Of a DNA stretch of 64,000 nucleotides, positions 49,791 to 59,035 are shown in pieces. Each line of letters begins with the position of its first letter. Positions within the stretch are counted from its first letter, which is position 1. Source of the DNA: JAFGRU01 sp963665915 (lineage in GTDB: Bacteria; Desulfobacterota; Desulfuromonadia; Desulfuromonadales; JAAYDE01); assembly GCA_963665915.2 (NCBI GenBank), contig CAXXSG010000002.1:248001-312000 (forward strand). The letters run 5' to 3'. Under the pieces are notes generated by a model, which did not search any database, had not been told where the DNA came from, and saw nothing but the letters and a program-made list of their open reading frames with translations. The position numbers were made by a program, and so were the translations under genes.

Positions 49791-50309
49791 ATGACACGCA
49801 CAAGAGTTCTTCAGGTTTTGTTCGGGGGTATTTTCCTCATTCTTTTTTTCTTTCTCCCCACTTATTCCCATGCCCAGTCAGCCAAGAATATTCCTGAAAA
49901 AAAGATCGAGTCCGTTGAAGAGCGCAGACTCCTGTTTTCTCTCCAAAAAGAGAAACAGAAAATCGAGAAAAGAGAAAAAAAGCTCGACATGAAAGAAATT
50001 GAGCTAAAGACTCTGGCCCAGGAGGTCGATAAGAAACTTCAAGAAATCAAAACACAGCGAAAATTCCTTGAAGAGCTTCTTGCGACCAGGGATGAAATCC
50101 AGCAGAAGAAAATTCGTTCTTTGAGCAAAATCTTTGAAAAAATGGAACCGACAAAAGCTGCTGCGATATTGGATTCTTTGGATGATGACTTAGCTATTGG
50201 CATCCTGGAGGGAATGAAATCAAAGTCAGCTGGAAAATTGCTTAGTCAGCTGGAAGAGGAAAAGGCTGCAAGGTTGAGTGTCTATTTCACCCTCCACCAA
50301 AAGAATTAA
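49791..50309 (+). CDS. MotE/FlbB-like periplasmic flagellar protein (MgtE-N domain)
   Basis: A 172-residue exported protein. An N-terminal signal/anchor (VLFGGIFLILFFFLPTYSHA) is followed by a long coiled coil and a C-terminal MgtE intracellular-N-type helical domain (IFEKMEPTKAAAILDSLDDDLAIGILEGM). This combination is typical of MotE in rhizobia, a stator chaperone, and of FlbB-type collar proteins, and these genes often follow fliJ. Four bases separate it from fliJ. A stator- or ring-related role is likely by family and position. Confidence 0.85.
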   Translation: MTRTRVLQVLFGGIFLILFFFLPTYSHAQSAKNIPEKKIESVEERRLLFSLQKEKQKIEKREKKLDMKEIELKTLAQEVDKKLQEIKTQRKFLEELLATRDEIQQKKIRSLSKIFEKMEPTKAAAILDSLDDDLAIGILEGMKSKSAGKLLSQLEEEKAARLSVYFTLHQKN

Positions 50310-50353
50310 ATTTTGAATTCATTTCAGAAAAACAAAGGAAATAGAGAGAAAAC

Positions 50354-51829
50354 ATGGAAATGATGCCTGTCATTCCAATGGCTGTTGAAAACTTGCCGAA
50401 TTCGGTTAGCTCTGAAGCCTCCGCAATAACTGGAGGCGAGGGAGATTTCGCTTCCTGCATGGCAGAATTTGCCGACATCAAAAACCCCGAAAAGATACAA
50501 AACGGTGTCCTGTTGCCTTTTGCAGGATTTCAGGGTGCCGGCCACGAAGCGGTATTAACAGCTCCGGAAACGGACTTGCTTTTCCAGGCTGATGATATTG
50601 ATACGTTGATGTCTGGCGATGAATCCTTATACAGCGCCTTTTTTTCTTCGGTCGTTCAGGGTGAGGCGACGGATTTATCTGTCGAAACAGGTTGCAAAGG
50701 CAAAGCTTCGCAGGGGGAACTTCCTATTATTCCTGAAAACCGTACAGGTGTGCCACTGACGACGGTTTTACCGGAGGAAGCCGCCATCTTGACGGATGCC
50801 ATGACACAACAAGTGCAAGTAAAAAACCTTCACTCAGGCACTGCCCTGGCCGACCAACTGAGCGACAATCCAGCAGTTCAGCTTCCTGGTGCCAACACGA
50901 CATTGAATGACAAGGGTCTGAAAAACGCCATGATTTCCGACAGTGACATCAATGTTGCGGCGGGCTTGGAAGAACAGAGTGAAGTGAGCCAGTTGCTTTC
51001 AAAGGCAATGGATGAGGCTGTTCTGGACAAGGCGCCCGTGCGGGATACCCTGGCGGGGAAAGGGCTCTCGAACAAGGCCATGGAACAGGGCAGCATCTCA
51101 ATGTCATCCGGAATTTCCGAGCGCAGTTCCGAAGACTCCGGTGAAGGCATTCAGAAGCACTCGATTTCAAATCCTTCCGAATCAGGTCTTTCGGAGGCAG
51201 CTAAAGGTCTTGTCGCACAACAAACGGGTCAAATGGACGCCTCTCCGCAGGAAGTAAACCTGACCGGGCAGTCCGCACCTGCTGATCCTTCCGCCCAGGT
51301 GGAATCAATTGGGAAAGAATTTGTTAACGTCCGGGAAGGGGTCGAGTTCTACCGCCTTCCTTCGGGTGAAATGGTAGATAAAAACTCAGTTATCGACCAG
51401 GTAATTCAGCGTGTTTCCCTGCACAACGCTCAGGAAGGGAAGACCCTGACGGTCAGGATGCACCCCCAGGAATTAGGCGATCTCAAACTTGATCTGATTC
51501 TTGAAAATGACAAGGTCAGGGTCAATATCCAAGCGCAGACGAATGTGGTGCGGGATGTCCTGGAACAGCATCTCCCCCACCTGCGGAGTGCACTTGAAGC
51601 CCAGGGGATACGAGTTGGGGAAATGCAGTTAAGTCTTGATTCTCAGCAGCAAAGCGGATTTGAGTCATTCAGAAATTCCGGCTCCGGCCAGGAGGGATTA
51701 AATCAGCGTTTCCAGCATGCCTCTCAGGGGCGTAATGAAATTGGAAACGAAATCACTGAGATGCCTTCCGAGGTGTTGTCGGAACGGACCCAGAAAACTG
51801 CCCAAGGCGGTTTGAGCCTTAGGATCTGA
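50354..51829 (+). CDS. fliK: Flagellar hook-length control protein FliK
   Basis: Molecular ruler for hook length, 491 residues. The long N-terminal ~340 residues are low-complexity, Ser/Glu/Ala-rich and export-competent; the C-terminal Flg_hook domain is recognisable (GKTLTVRMHPQELGDLKLDL, VVRDVLEQHLPHLRSALEAQG), which flips export specificity. Only the C-terminal domain is conserved, as usual for FliK. Lies between the MotE-like gene and flgD. Confidence 0.93.
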   Translation: MEMMPVIPMAVENLPNSVSSEASAITGGEGDFASCMAEFADIKNPEKIQNGVLLPFAGFQGAGHEAVLTAPETDLLFQADDIDTLMSGDESLYSAFFSSVVQGEATDLSVETGCKGKASQGELPIIPENRTGVPLTTVLPEEAAILTDAMTQQVQVKNLHSGTALADQLSDNPAVQLPGANTTLNDKGLKNAMISDSDINVAAGLEEQSEVSQLLSKAMDEAVLDKAPVRDTLAGKGLSNKAMEQGSISMSSGISERSSEDSGEGIQKHSISNPSESGLSEAAKGLVAQQTGQMDASPQEVNLTGQSAPADPSAQVESIGKEFVNVREGVEFYRLPSGEMVDKNSVIDQVIQRVSLHNAQEGKTLTVRMHPQELGDLKLDLILENDKVRVNIQAQTNVVRDVLEQHLPHLRSALEAQGIRVGEMQLSLDSQQQSGFESFRNSGSGQEGLNQRFQHASQGRNEIGNEITEMPSEVLSERTQKTAQGGLSLRI

Positions 51830-51851
51830 TAAGAAGAGAGGAAATTTAAAT

Positions 51852-52517
51852 ATGTCAGCGATATCTCCGGCAACAGCAGCGACTACAACCTCTTCGAGCA
51901 ATTCCTCCTCCATCAGTGAAGCGGCAATGGGTAAGGAGGATTTTCTGGCGCTGCTGGTTGCGCAGCTTCAGAATCAGGATCCCTTGAATCCTTCCGATCC
52001 CACTGAATTTACGGCTCAACTGGCCCAGTTCAGTTCTCTTGAGCAGCTTTTCACCATCAACAGCAACCTTGGTCAAATGGTTGAAATGCAAAATCAAAGC
52101 AGTTCCGTTTACGCTCTTGAGATGATCGGTCAGAACGCTGTGGTGGAAGGAAATGAGTTCGCTCTTAATGGAGAATCCGTCCAGCTCGGATTCGAACTGG
52201 AGTCCTCTGCCAGTGGTGCCACTTTGTATGTGATGGATCAGAATGGTGTGACCGTCAAGACTCTGGAAGAGGCCGCCCTGTCAGGTGGCAGTCATTTTAT
52301 CGAGTGGGATGGTACCAACGATGCGGGCGCTGCGGTTGAGCCCGGGACGTACCGGTTGGTGGCGACCGCAAACTATGGTGGCGGCGAAGAGCTCCCCGCC
52401 CAGACCCTGGTGGTTTCTGAAGTGAAGGGTGTGGACTTTAACCTGGAAACTCCCCAGATAGTTACGGATATGGGAATTTTTGACATAAGTGACGTAAAAA
52501 GTGTCCGAAGTATTTAG
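51852..52517 (+). CDS. flgD: Flagellar hook assembly (cap) protein FlgD
   Basis: Scaffold for hook polymerisation, 221 residues. The N-terminal GKEDFLALLVAQLQNQDPL and SLEQLFTINSNLGQMV are the FlgD signature; the C-terminal FlgI-like/FnIII-type segment includes FIEWDGTNDAGAAVEPGTYR. Start ATG 51852 follows GAGAGGAAA. Precedes flgE with a 255-bp gap. Confidence 0.95.
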   Translation: MSAISPATAATTTSSSNSSSISEAAMGKEDFLALLVAQLQNQDPLNPSDPTEFTAQLAQFSSLEQLFTINSNLGQMVEMQNQSSSVYALEMIGQNAVVEGNEFALNGESVQLGFELESSASGATLYVMDQNGVTVKTLEEAALSGGSHFIEWDGTNDAGAAVEPGTYRLVATANYGGGEELPAQTLVVSEVKGVDFNLETPQIVTDMGIFDISDVKSVRSI

Positions 52518-52772
52518 ATCGGAATTTTCAGAGCGGCGGGAAGGGTTTTTCGCTCAGAAAAGATTTTTCCATGACCTGGTTCCCAGTTTTCGGAAAACGA
52601 AAAACGGAAAAATACAGGGGAAGACATGGTTTGATCTTTCAAGTGTACTTAAGAAGCATTATTTCTGAAAAATATGAAAACAGTCTTTAATATTTAACAA
52701 ATCATTGGTCAATAGAATCATCCCGGATTAAGTGATCCAGGGTGGGCAGGCTATCCGAAGAAAGGATTAACC

Positions 52773-54083
52773 ATGGGTCTTTCATCTGCACTTTACAGCG
52801 GCGTCAGCGGTATGGCGGCAACCAGCAATGCCATGAATGTTGTCGGAAATAATATCGCCAACAGCAATACTGTTGGCTACAAGGCGAGCAGAACCGTTTT
52901 CGCCGACCTCTTGTCCAACCAGGTTTCCAGTACCGGAGGCTCGACTCAGGTCGGGACCGGGGTTGGGTTGGCGTCTGTTGACAGTATTTTCAGTCAGGGA
53001 ACTTTTGAAAATACAGAATCCAATACCGACCTTGCCATTGAAGGGTCCGGATTTTTCATTCTCGGTGATTCAACGACAGGAACAACCTCCTATTCCCGTG
53101 ACGGATCCTTTAAATTTAATAATTCAGGGCAGTTGGTCAATACGGAAGGGTTCATTGTTCAGGGCTATTATCTCGATGACAATGACGATCCAACCGGAGA
53201 CCTGACCAATATTCAGGTGGATACCAACTCCTACTCGCCTGCAAATGCCACGACTGACGTGACTCTGACGACCAACCTTAATGCCCAGTCTCCCGCATTG
53301 CCCGGGGGCGCTGCTTTTGACATTGTCAACCCGGACGATACATCCAATTACGCAGCATCGCTCCAGGTTTTTGATTCACTGGGAGATACCCACCTGGTAA
53401 CCAATTATTTTCGAAAAACAGCTTCCAATGCCTGGGAGTATCACACCGCAGTGGCTGGCGCTGATGTCGGGAATGCGGCGGAATTTGTGGAAGTGGCAAG
53501 CGGAACCCTGACGTTCGATGTGAACGGACGTCTGATTCAACTGGATGGAAATGACATTTATCAGGCCGATGGGGTGACTCCTGTTGACCCCGCGCCGGTT
53601 GCTACTACCGCGGCTCTGACATGGGTTAATGGCTCAGATGCTACTATCACCACGGAATTTGAGTTTAACATGACCCAATATTCCAGCAATTCCGTGGTTG
53701 TCTCCCAGGTTCAGGACGGTTACGGGACCGGGAACCTCGTCCAGCTTGCTATTGATGAGGAAGGTAACATTATTGGGAATTATTCGACAGGCGAGCCGCG
53801 CCAGCTGGCCCGTATCGCCTTGGCCAAATTCACTAACCCGGCCGGACTCTGGCAGGATGGGGGTAACCTCTTCTCCGCGACAAATGCCTCCGGGGTTCCG
53901 ATTATCGGGACAGTCGGTTCCGGTGTCGGTTCACTCTACACCAACTCCCTGGAGCAGTCCAATGTTGACCTGGCCCAGGAGTTTGTCAACATGATTACCA
54001 TACAGAGGGCCTATCAGGCCAATTCCCGAATCATTACCACCACGGATGAAATGATGAATGAACTGATTAACCTGAAACGCTGA
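52773..54083 (+). CDS. flgE: Flagellar hook protein FlgE
   Basis: Hook subunit, 436 residues. The N terminus SALYSGVSGMAATSNAMNVVGNNIANSNTVGYK (quoted here as NAMNVVGNNIANSNTVGYK) and C terminus AQEFVNMITIQRAYQANSRI are the conserved coiled-coil ends of rod/hook proteins; the variable centre is Thr/Asp-rich. In the 255 bp before it (52518-52772) I found no sigma-54 match, only AT-rich sequence and a small GTTTT/AAAAC hairpin. AAAGGA precedes the ATG. A terminator follows. Confidence 0.97.
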   Translation: MGLSSALYSGVSGMAATSNAMNVVGNNIANSNTVGYKASRTVFADLLSNQVSSTGGSTQVGTGVGLASVDSIFSQGTFENTESNTDLAIEGSGFFILGDSTTGTTSYSRDGSFKFNNSGQLVNTEGFIVQGYYLDDNDDPTGDLTNIQVDTNSYSPANATTDVTLTTNLNAQSPALPGGAAFDIVNPDDTSNYAASLQVFDSLGDTHLVTNYFRKTASNAWEYHTAVAGADVGNAAEFVEVASGTLTFDVNGRLIQLDGNDIYQADGVTPVDPAPVATTAALTWVNGSDATITTEFEFNMTQYSSNSVVVSQVQDGYGTGNLVQLAIDEEGNIIGNYSTGEPRQLARIALAKFTNPAGLWQDGGNLFSATNASGVPIIGTVGSGVGSLYTNSLEQSNVDLAQEFVNMITIQRAYQANSRIITTTDEMMNELINLKR

Positions 54084-54120
54084 TAGTATTTACCCGGATT
54101 CAAGTCAATTTAATGACTCT

Positions 54121-54157
54121 AAAAAGGGCCTTTGCAAAAGGCCCTTTTTTTATTTTT
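54121..54157 (+). terminator. Terminator after flgE
   Basis: AAAAAGGGCCTTT (54121-54133) pairs with AAAGGCCCTTTTT (54137-54149), 13 bp with a 3-nt loop, running into T-rich sequence. It separates the rod/hook unit from motA onward. Confidence 0.92.
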
Positions 54158-54254
54158 CCGGGTAACTGGTATAAAAATCAGAATTATTCCCCCTTTTATT
54201 ACCTTCAATCTTTTCTGACTTCGCGGTTTTTTGCTCCAAAAGAGAGGGCTGGAG

Positions 54255-54270
54255 GGTGGCATGTTAATTG
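54255..54270 (+). promoter_or_regulatory. Sigma-54 promoter for motA and the downstream export genes
   Basis: TGGCATGTTAATTGCC has GG at 54256-54257 and GC at 54268-54269 with correct spacing. It follows the flgE terminator and lies 69 bases before the preferred motA ATG, supporting that start. Confidence 0.72.
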
Positions 54271-54338
54271 CCATTGAAAGTGCCAGTCAGGTTTTGCCTG
54301 GCTGGAAAACAACCGTAATCGGAGGCCTGGAAAATTTC

Positions 54339-55103
54339 ATGGATTTAATGACGATAATAGGTTTAATCGCCGCTTTGGGGTTAATGCTCTGGGCGATGGG
54401 AACAGGTGGAAGCATTACTATTTTCGTTAATATACCCTCCTTGCTCATCGTAGTGGGTGGTACATTAGGTACTACCTTGGTGCACTACCCTCTCAGGGAA
54501 GTCAAAAAAACCATTTCCGTTGTAAAAAAAGCTTTTAAAAATTATCCGGCCAACCCTATAGGCCGGATTGATCAGCTTGTAGAATTTGCCGGCAGGGCAC
54601 GCAAAGAGGGAATTCTGTCTCTTCAGTCGGTCATGGGAGAAGTGAAAGATCCGTTTTTTATCAAAGGGATTCAAATGGCAGTGGACGGGTTCGAGCCTGA
54701 GTCTCTCAAAGAGATGCTGGAGCGCGAAATCGAATACCTGGAAGAGCGGCATGGCAAAGGGTCGGAGATGCTGACAGCCATGGGTGCTTATGCTCCCGCC
54801 ATGGGGATGGTCGGTACTTTGATCGGTCTGGTCCAGATGCTTCAGACCTTGGAAGACCCGTCGACGATCGGGCCTGCAATGGCTGTGGCTCTTTTAACAA
54901 CCTTTTATGGGGCTGTGCTGGCCAATGTAGTTTTTATTCCCATGTCCGGAAAGCTGAAAGTGCATTCTCAATCCGAAGTTCTCGATAAAAGCTTGGTGGT
55001 TGAAGGTCTCAGGCTGATTCTTGAGGGTGAAAACCCGCGTATTATCGAATCGAAGCTGCATGCTTATGTAGGGCCAAAACTGCGGAAAAGCACCTTTAGT
55101 TAA
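54339..55103 (+). CDS. motA: Flagellar motor stator protein MotA
   Basis: Proton (or sodium) channel subunit of the stator, four membrane helices. I choose ATG 54339 (MDLMTIIGLIAALGLMLWAMG), 254 residues, because it matches the normal MotA N terminus and GGAGG lies upstream. The frame extends to 54231 but includes the sigma-54 site. MGAYAPAMGMVGTLIGLVQML is the conserved helix 3 block and MAVALLTTFYGAVLANVVFIP helix 4. The cytoplasmic loop holds the charged residues that engage FliG. Confidence 0.93.
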   Translation: MDLMTIIGLIAALGLMLWAMGTGGSITIFVNIPSLLIVVGGTLGTTLVHYPLREVKKTISVVKKAFKNYPANPIGRIDQLVEFAGRARKEGILSLQSVMGEVKDPFFIKGIQMAVDGFEPESLKEMLEREIEYLEERHGKGSEMLTAMGAYAPAMGMVGTLIGLVQMLQTLEDPSTIGPAMAVALLTTFYGAVLANVVFIPMSGKLKVHSQSEVLDKSLVVEGLRLILEGENPRIIESKLHAYVGPKLRKSTFS

Positions 55104-55135
55104 TTTTGAAATAGTGAAGAACGGGTTACAGTGTT

Positions 55136-55882
55136 GTGAGAAAGAAAAAGAATCAGGAAGGCAGTCAAGGTGGGGCACCCGCCTGGATGGTGACGTACAG
55201 CGATATGGTGACGTTGTTGCTGACCTTTTTCGTATTGCTGCTCTCAATGGCCCGGTTGGATAAAGTCCTGTTCAGGGATGCGGCAGGGTCGCTTCGAGGT
55301 GCTTTTGGGGTTATGAACAGCGCCCAGAACAACGAAGTGGCGGTTCCGAAAATCATTGAATTCAGCCCTATTGATGATGACTATGTGGCCAGGGTTTACA
55401 AAAGAGTGCAGACGAACATTAAACGGTTAAAGCTCGATCGTGACATTGAACTCGTCAAAGACAGGGGAGCGGTTATTTTAAGAGTGAAAGACTCGATTCT
55501 TTTTGACACAGGCTCCGTGGCGGTTAAAGCCGCAGCTTATTCGGTTTTACAAAAAATTGCCGAGTTGGTCAAACCTCTGCCTTTTGGTTTAAGAATCGAG
55601 GGGCATACGGACAATGAGCCTCCAACACGTGGAAATTTGACGAATTGGGATATTTCAATGATGCGGGCGGTCAATGTGCTCAAATATTTTGTCAAAGATG
55701 AAATCTTTCCGATTCAAAGAATGTCGGCGGTCGGTTACGGAGCACAAAAGCCGATCATGCCGAATGACAGTCCGGAAGGAAAGGCTCTGAATCGTCGAGT
55801 TGAGTTTGTAATGGAAAGCCTTAATGAATACCGCAGCGAACTGCCTTACCTGATCGATGCGAATGAACAGTCGCCATTTTAG
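55136..55882 (+). CDS. motB: Flagellar motor stator protein MotB
   Basis: Peptidoglycan-anchored stator subunit, 248 residues. The single helix VTYSDMVTLLLTFFVLLLSMA carries the ion-binding Asp23; the C-terminal OmpA-like domain (GHTDNEPPT, LNRRVEFVM) binds the wall. The GTG start at 55136 gives the normal N terminus (RKKKNQEGSQGGAPAW). Follows motA by 32 bp. Confidence 0.96.
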   Translation: MRKKKNQEGSQGGAPAWMVTYSDMVTLLLTFFVLLLSMARLDKVLFRDAAGSLRGAFGVMNSAQNNEVAVPKIIEFSPIDDDYVARVYKRVQTNIKRLKLDRDIELVKDRGAVILRVKDSILFDTGSVAVKAAAYSVLQKIAELVKPLPFGLRIEGHTDNEPPTRGNLTNWDISMMRAVNVLKYFVKDEIFPIQRMSAVGYGAQKPIMPNDSPEGKALNRRVEFVMESLNEYRSELPYLIDANEQSPF

Positions 55883-55902
55883 AAACAAGGAGCAGGTGAA
55901 CC

Positions 55903-56427
55903 ATGGCTGAAGAAAAAAAAGAGCCTGAAGAGAAAAAAAAATCGGGGCTGATGAAAAAACTGTTGATGGGGGTGGTTGCCCTTGTGGTTTTGGTTGGGGC
56001 CATGTCGGCAGGGTTCATGGTCAGTTCCAGCAATATCCTTGGCAATCTTATGGGGGGCAAGGAAGAAAAAGCCTCCGGGGAAACCGGCCAGGGAGGCGAA
56101 GGGGAGGGCGCCCCTTCGTTGCAGATCGGCCCTATGCTCGATATCGATTCTTTTATCGTGAATATTCTGGATGAGGAAGGGACCCATTACCTCAAGGCAT
56201 CCATTACCCTGGAAGTGGATAATCCTCTGACTCTGGATGAGATAAATCAGAGAATGCCCCAGATTCGGGACAATATCCTTCTCCAGGTCGGAAATAAAAC
56301 GTTTAAAGAGCTGGCTGATCTGGAAGGGAAGCTGCAGTTGCGGGCCGAACTGGTCAGCAGCCTCAATGGGATCCTGGAAACGGGTGAGGTCAAGAAGATT
56401 TTTTTTACTGATTTTGTCGTTCAGTAG
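55903..56427 (+). CDS. fliL: Flagellar basal body-associated protein FliL
   Basis: Stator-supporting membrane protein, 174 residues. Cytoplasmic Lys/Glu start, one helix (KLLMGVVALVVLVGAMSAGF), a Gly/Glu-rich linker and the FliL domain (IDSFIVNILDEEGTHYLKASI ... MPQIRDNILLQVGNKTFKEL). Length typical. Lies between motB and fliM. Confidence 0.94.
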   Translation: MAEEKKEPEEKKKSGLMKKLLMGVVALVVLVGAMSAGFMVSSSNILGNLMGGKEEKASGETGQGGEGEGAPSLQIGPMLDIDSFIVNILDEEGTHYLKASITLEVDNPLTLDEINQRMPQIRDNILLQVGNKTFKELADLEGKLQLRAELVSSLNGILETGEVKKIFFTDFVVQ

Positions 56428-56438
56428 AAGGATTTTGC

Positions 56439-57431
56439 GTGGAGCGTATTCTATCCAAAGAAGAGATTTCGGAGCTTCTGGCCTCGATTCAAGAGGGCGA
56501 AATCCCGCTGGAGAATGAGCTGGATGATTCCGGGCCTCAAGAAAAAGCGGTCCAGTTTGACTTGTTTCAGGGTAAGGCAAAATCTTTCGAGCTTGGCATC
56601 TTTGATCTAATTCTGGATAGTTTTGCCAAAAACTGTTCAATTTCCCTGACCAACCGTCTGCAGCGTTCCGTGACGGTCAAAAGAACTACTATTGAGACAA
56701 CGAAGTTTAGGAACGTTCTGGACCAACTTTCACCCAGTTTTGCTGTGGGGCTCATTTCCATGGCTCCACTACGCTGGGGGGGGCTTCTAACCTTTGACGA
56801 TAAAGTCGCTTTTCCTGCTGTTGAAATATTGCTGGGGGCAACGGATGTCCATCGGATTATCGTCCCTGACCGGGCTTTATCGACCATTGAGACCAACATT
56901 CTGACGGCGATTTTCAACGATGCCTGTATGGATTTGAATAAGGCTTTTCAGCCGGTTGAAAAGCTGTCCGGGATGTTAGTGAAAATGGAAAATAATCCCC
57001 GCCTGATTAATTTTGTGCCCCCCGACGCCCAGATTGTTAAATGCCATTTTCGCGTCCAGATAAATAATTTTACAGGGAAAATGAATTTGATGATTCCCCT
57101 CCTTTCCCTAGAGCCGTTAAAGGAGAAATTTCGGGCAAAAACGCCCGACGCTTCTCAGACTGAAAACTGGCGGGAGCACATGGCCGAGGAGTTGATGAAG
57201 GCTGAAGTGTCCCTTGAGGCACAATTGGGGAAAATCACTTTTTCGTTACGGGATATTCTGAATTTTCAGGTTGGTGACATCCTTGAAATGCAAGCATTTC
57301 GAAACGAAAAGCTCCGGGTCATGGTCGAGGGGAAGCCAAAGTATCTTGGCGTCGCAGGTGTTCGTAATGGCAAAAAAGCCGTCCGTTTAACTGGAAAATA
57401 CAGGAAGGAAACAGAGGATGGAAGAAGATAA
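56439..57431 (+). CDS. fliM: Flagellar motor switch protein FliM
   Basis: Switch-complex protein that binds CheY-P. The N terminus ILSKEEISELLASIQ is the conserved CheY-binding/LSxxEIxxLL region; the middle CheC-like domain is present (VGLISMAPLRWGGLLTFDDK) and the C-terminal SpoA domain ends near VRLTGKYRK. The GTG start at 56439 gives 330 residues, standard. The end overlaps fliN by 14 bases. Confidence 0.95.
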   Translation: MERILSKEEISELLASIQEGEIPLENELDDSGPQEKAVQFDLFQGKAKSFELGIFDLILDSFAKNCSISLTNRLQRSVTVKRTTIETTKFRNVLDQLSPSFAVGLISMAPLRWGGLLTFDDKVAFPAVEILLGATDVHRIIVPDRALSTIETNILTAIFNDACMDLNKAFQPVEKLSGMLVKMENNPRLINFVPPDAQIVKCHFRVQINNFTGKMNLMIPLLSLEPLKEKFRAKTPDASQTENWREHMAEELMKAEVSLEAQLGKITFSLRDILNFQVGDILEMQAFRNEKLRVMVEGKPKYLGVAGVRNGKKAVRLTGKYRKETEDGRR

Positions 57432-57771
57432 GGTTGCTGAAACTAAAAATGAAGAGCCGGTTCAGGACTCTCCCGTAGAAAAAGTGGCGGCAAAAGATTC
57501 GGTCAGTCCTCATAAAAACATAGATTTTCTTCTCGATGTTCCTCTCGAGATATCTGTTGAGGTTGGAAGGGCCAGAATTCTGGTTAAAGATCTGCTCCAG
57601 ATGCAGGATGGATATGTCGTTGAGCTTGACAAGTCAGCAGGGAAACCTCTCGATCTTTACGTCAACTCCAAACTGATTGCCAAAGGGGAGCCGGTTCTGG
57701 TGAATGACAAGTTCGGGTTACGCCTGACAGATGTTATCAGCCCCGCGGAGCGGATTGAAAAACTTGAATAG
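57418..57771 (+). CDS. fliN: Flagellar motor switch protein FliN
   Basis: C-ring subunit, 117 residues; acidic N-terminal tail and a SpoA domain (LLDVPLEISVEVGRARI, VVELDKSAGKPLDLYVN, RLTDVISPAERIEKL). Overlaps fliM. Confidence 0.95.
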   Translation: MEEDKVAETKNEEPVQDSPVEKVAAKDSVSPHKNIDFLLDVPLEISVEVGRARILVKDLLQMQDGYVVELDKSAGKPLDLYVNSKLIAKGEPVLVNDKFGLRLTDVISPAERIEKLE

Positions 57772-57837
57772 CAGGCAATTCTGCTTTCAACCTTTAACCC
57801 TTTTGCCTGGAACCTTGGGGCAAAAGGAAAATGGATT

Positions 57838-58233
57838 TTGTTTATGATACGCCTTCTGTTGTTTCAATTGTTGATCCCCACTCTGGCTTTTGCGGAAACT
57901 GCGGCGGAAAGTCCGGACTCGATATTTCCGATGGCCGGCCTGCGGCTTGTTATAGCACTGGGACTGGTTCTGGGCATTTTTTTTCTTTTTTATGCTTTGA
58001 GTCGAAAAGGTCTTAAGTTTTTGCCCGGGAATAAATCCGGAATCATCCAGGTGGTGGAGATGCGCTCTTTGGGACCCAAAAGAGCTCTCTACCTGGTAGA
58101 GGTGAGAGGGGAAGAGCTGCTTCTGGGGGTCGGAGCGGAGCGGGTGGAACTGATTTCGAAAATGGGAGCGGCAGCAGAGAAAAAACCATCCTTTGAGGAG
58201 GAAGTCCAGGCCCATCTTGAGGAATTTAAATGA
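57838..58233 (+). CDS. fliO: Flagellar export protein FliO
   Basis: Assists FliP/Q/R assembly. A 131-residue protein with an N-terminal hydrophobic signal (IRLLLFQLLIPTLAFA), a second helix (LRLVIALGLVLGIFFLFYAL) and a small basic C-terminal domain (IIQVVEMRSLGPKRALYLVEV). TTG 57838 follows AAAGGA; ATG 57844 is an alternative. Overlaps fliP by 4 bases. Confidence 0.9.
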   Translation: MFMIRLLLFQLLIPTLAFAETAAESPDSIFPMAGLRLVIALGLVLGIFFLFYALSRKGLKFLPGNKSGIIQVVEMRSLGPKRALYLVEVRGEELLLGVGAERVELISKMGAAAEKKPSFEEEVQAHLEEFK

Positions 58234-58973
58234 AAAAATGGTGGCTTTTTATATTACTGATTCTGCTCCTCAGCGTCCCTGCATTGGTTATGGCGGAACC
58301 GTTCCCGAGCATAACCCTGGGCTTTGGCGGCGCTCAAGAGGGTGGGCAGGCTTCGACCGTGGTGCAGATCCTGATTATGTTGACGGTTCTTTCGGTTGCC
58401 CCCGCTATTCTTTTGATGACTACCGCGTTCATTCGCATCGTGATCGTTCTTTCTTTTGTCCGGCATGCCATGGGAACTCAGCAGATGCCTCCAAACCAGG
58501 TCATCGTCGGCCTCGCCCTTTTCTTGACATTTTTTATAATGGCCCCGGTCTGGAGCCAAGTGAACGAGAAAGCGATCCAGCCTTTCATAGCGGACAAAAT
58601 AACCCAGGCTGAAGCCTTTAAAAGTGCTGTTGTGCCTGTCCGGGAATTCATGTTTTCCCAGACCAGGGAGGAAGACCTCGGTCTGTTTATGGAAATTTCC
58701 GGTCATGATGAACCGGAGAGTCCTGAAGATATACCGACGATGACTCTTATCCCCTCTTTCATGCTCTCTGAGCTCCAGCGGGCCTTCCAGATCGGTTTTA
58801 TGATTTTTATCCCGTTTCTGGTGATCGATATGGTGGTGGCCTCGGTTCTGATGTCCATGGGTATGATGATGCTCCCGCCGGTTATTATCTCGCTCCCTTT
58901 TAAACTGTTGCTGTTTGTTCTTGTGGATGGTTGGACCCTGGTGGTTGGATCTCTGGTGCGGAGTTTTATTTAA
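58230..58973 (+). CDS. fliP: Flagellar export gate protein FliP
   Basis: Core of the export gate, 247 residues with an N-terminal signal peptide (VPALVMA) and about four helices. Conserved MTTAFIRIVIVLSFVRHAMG and MMLPPVIISLPFKLLLFVL are clear FliP blocks. Confidence 0.97.
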   Translation: MKKWWLFILLILLLSVPALVMAEPFPSITLGFGGAQEGGQASTVVQILIMLTVLSVAPAILLMTTAFIRIVIVLSFVRHAMGTQQMPPNQVIVGLALFLTFFIMAPVWSQVNEKAIQPFIADKITQAEAFKSAVVPVREFMFSQTREEDLGLFMEISGHDEPESPEDIPTMTLIPSFMLSELQRAFQIGFMIFIPFLVIDMVVASVLMSMGMMMLPPVIISLPFKLLLFVLVDGWTLVVGSLVRSFI

Positions 58974-59035
58974 AAGAAACCGGGTTACACCAGGGAAAAT
59001 AAAATTTTTACGGGCTTTGGCCCGAGGTTCTAAAC

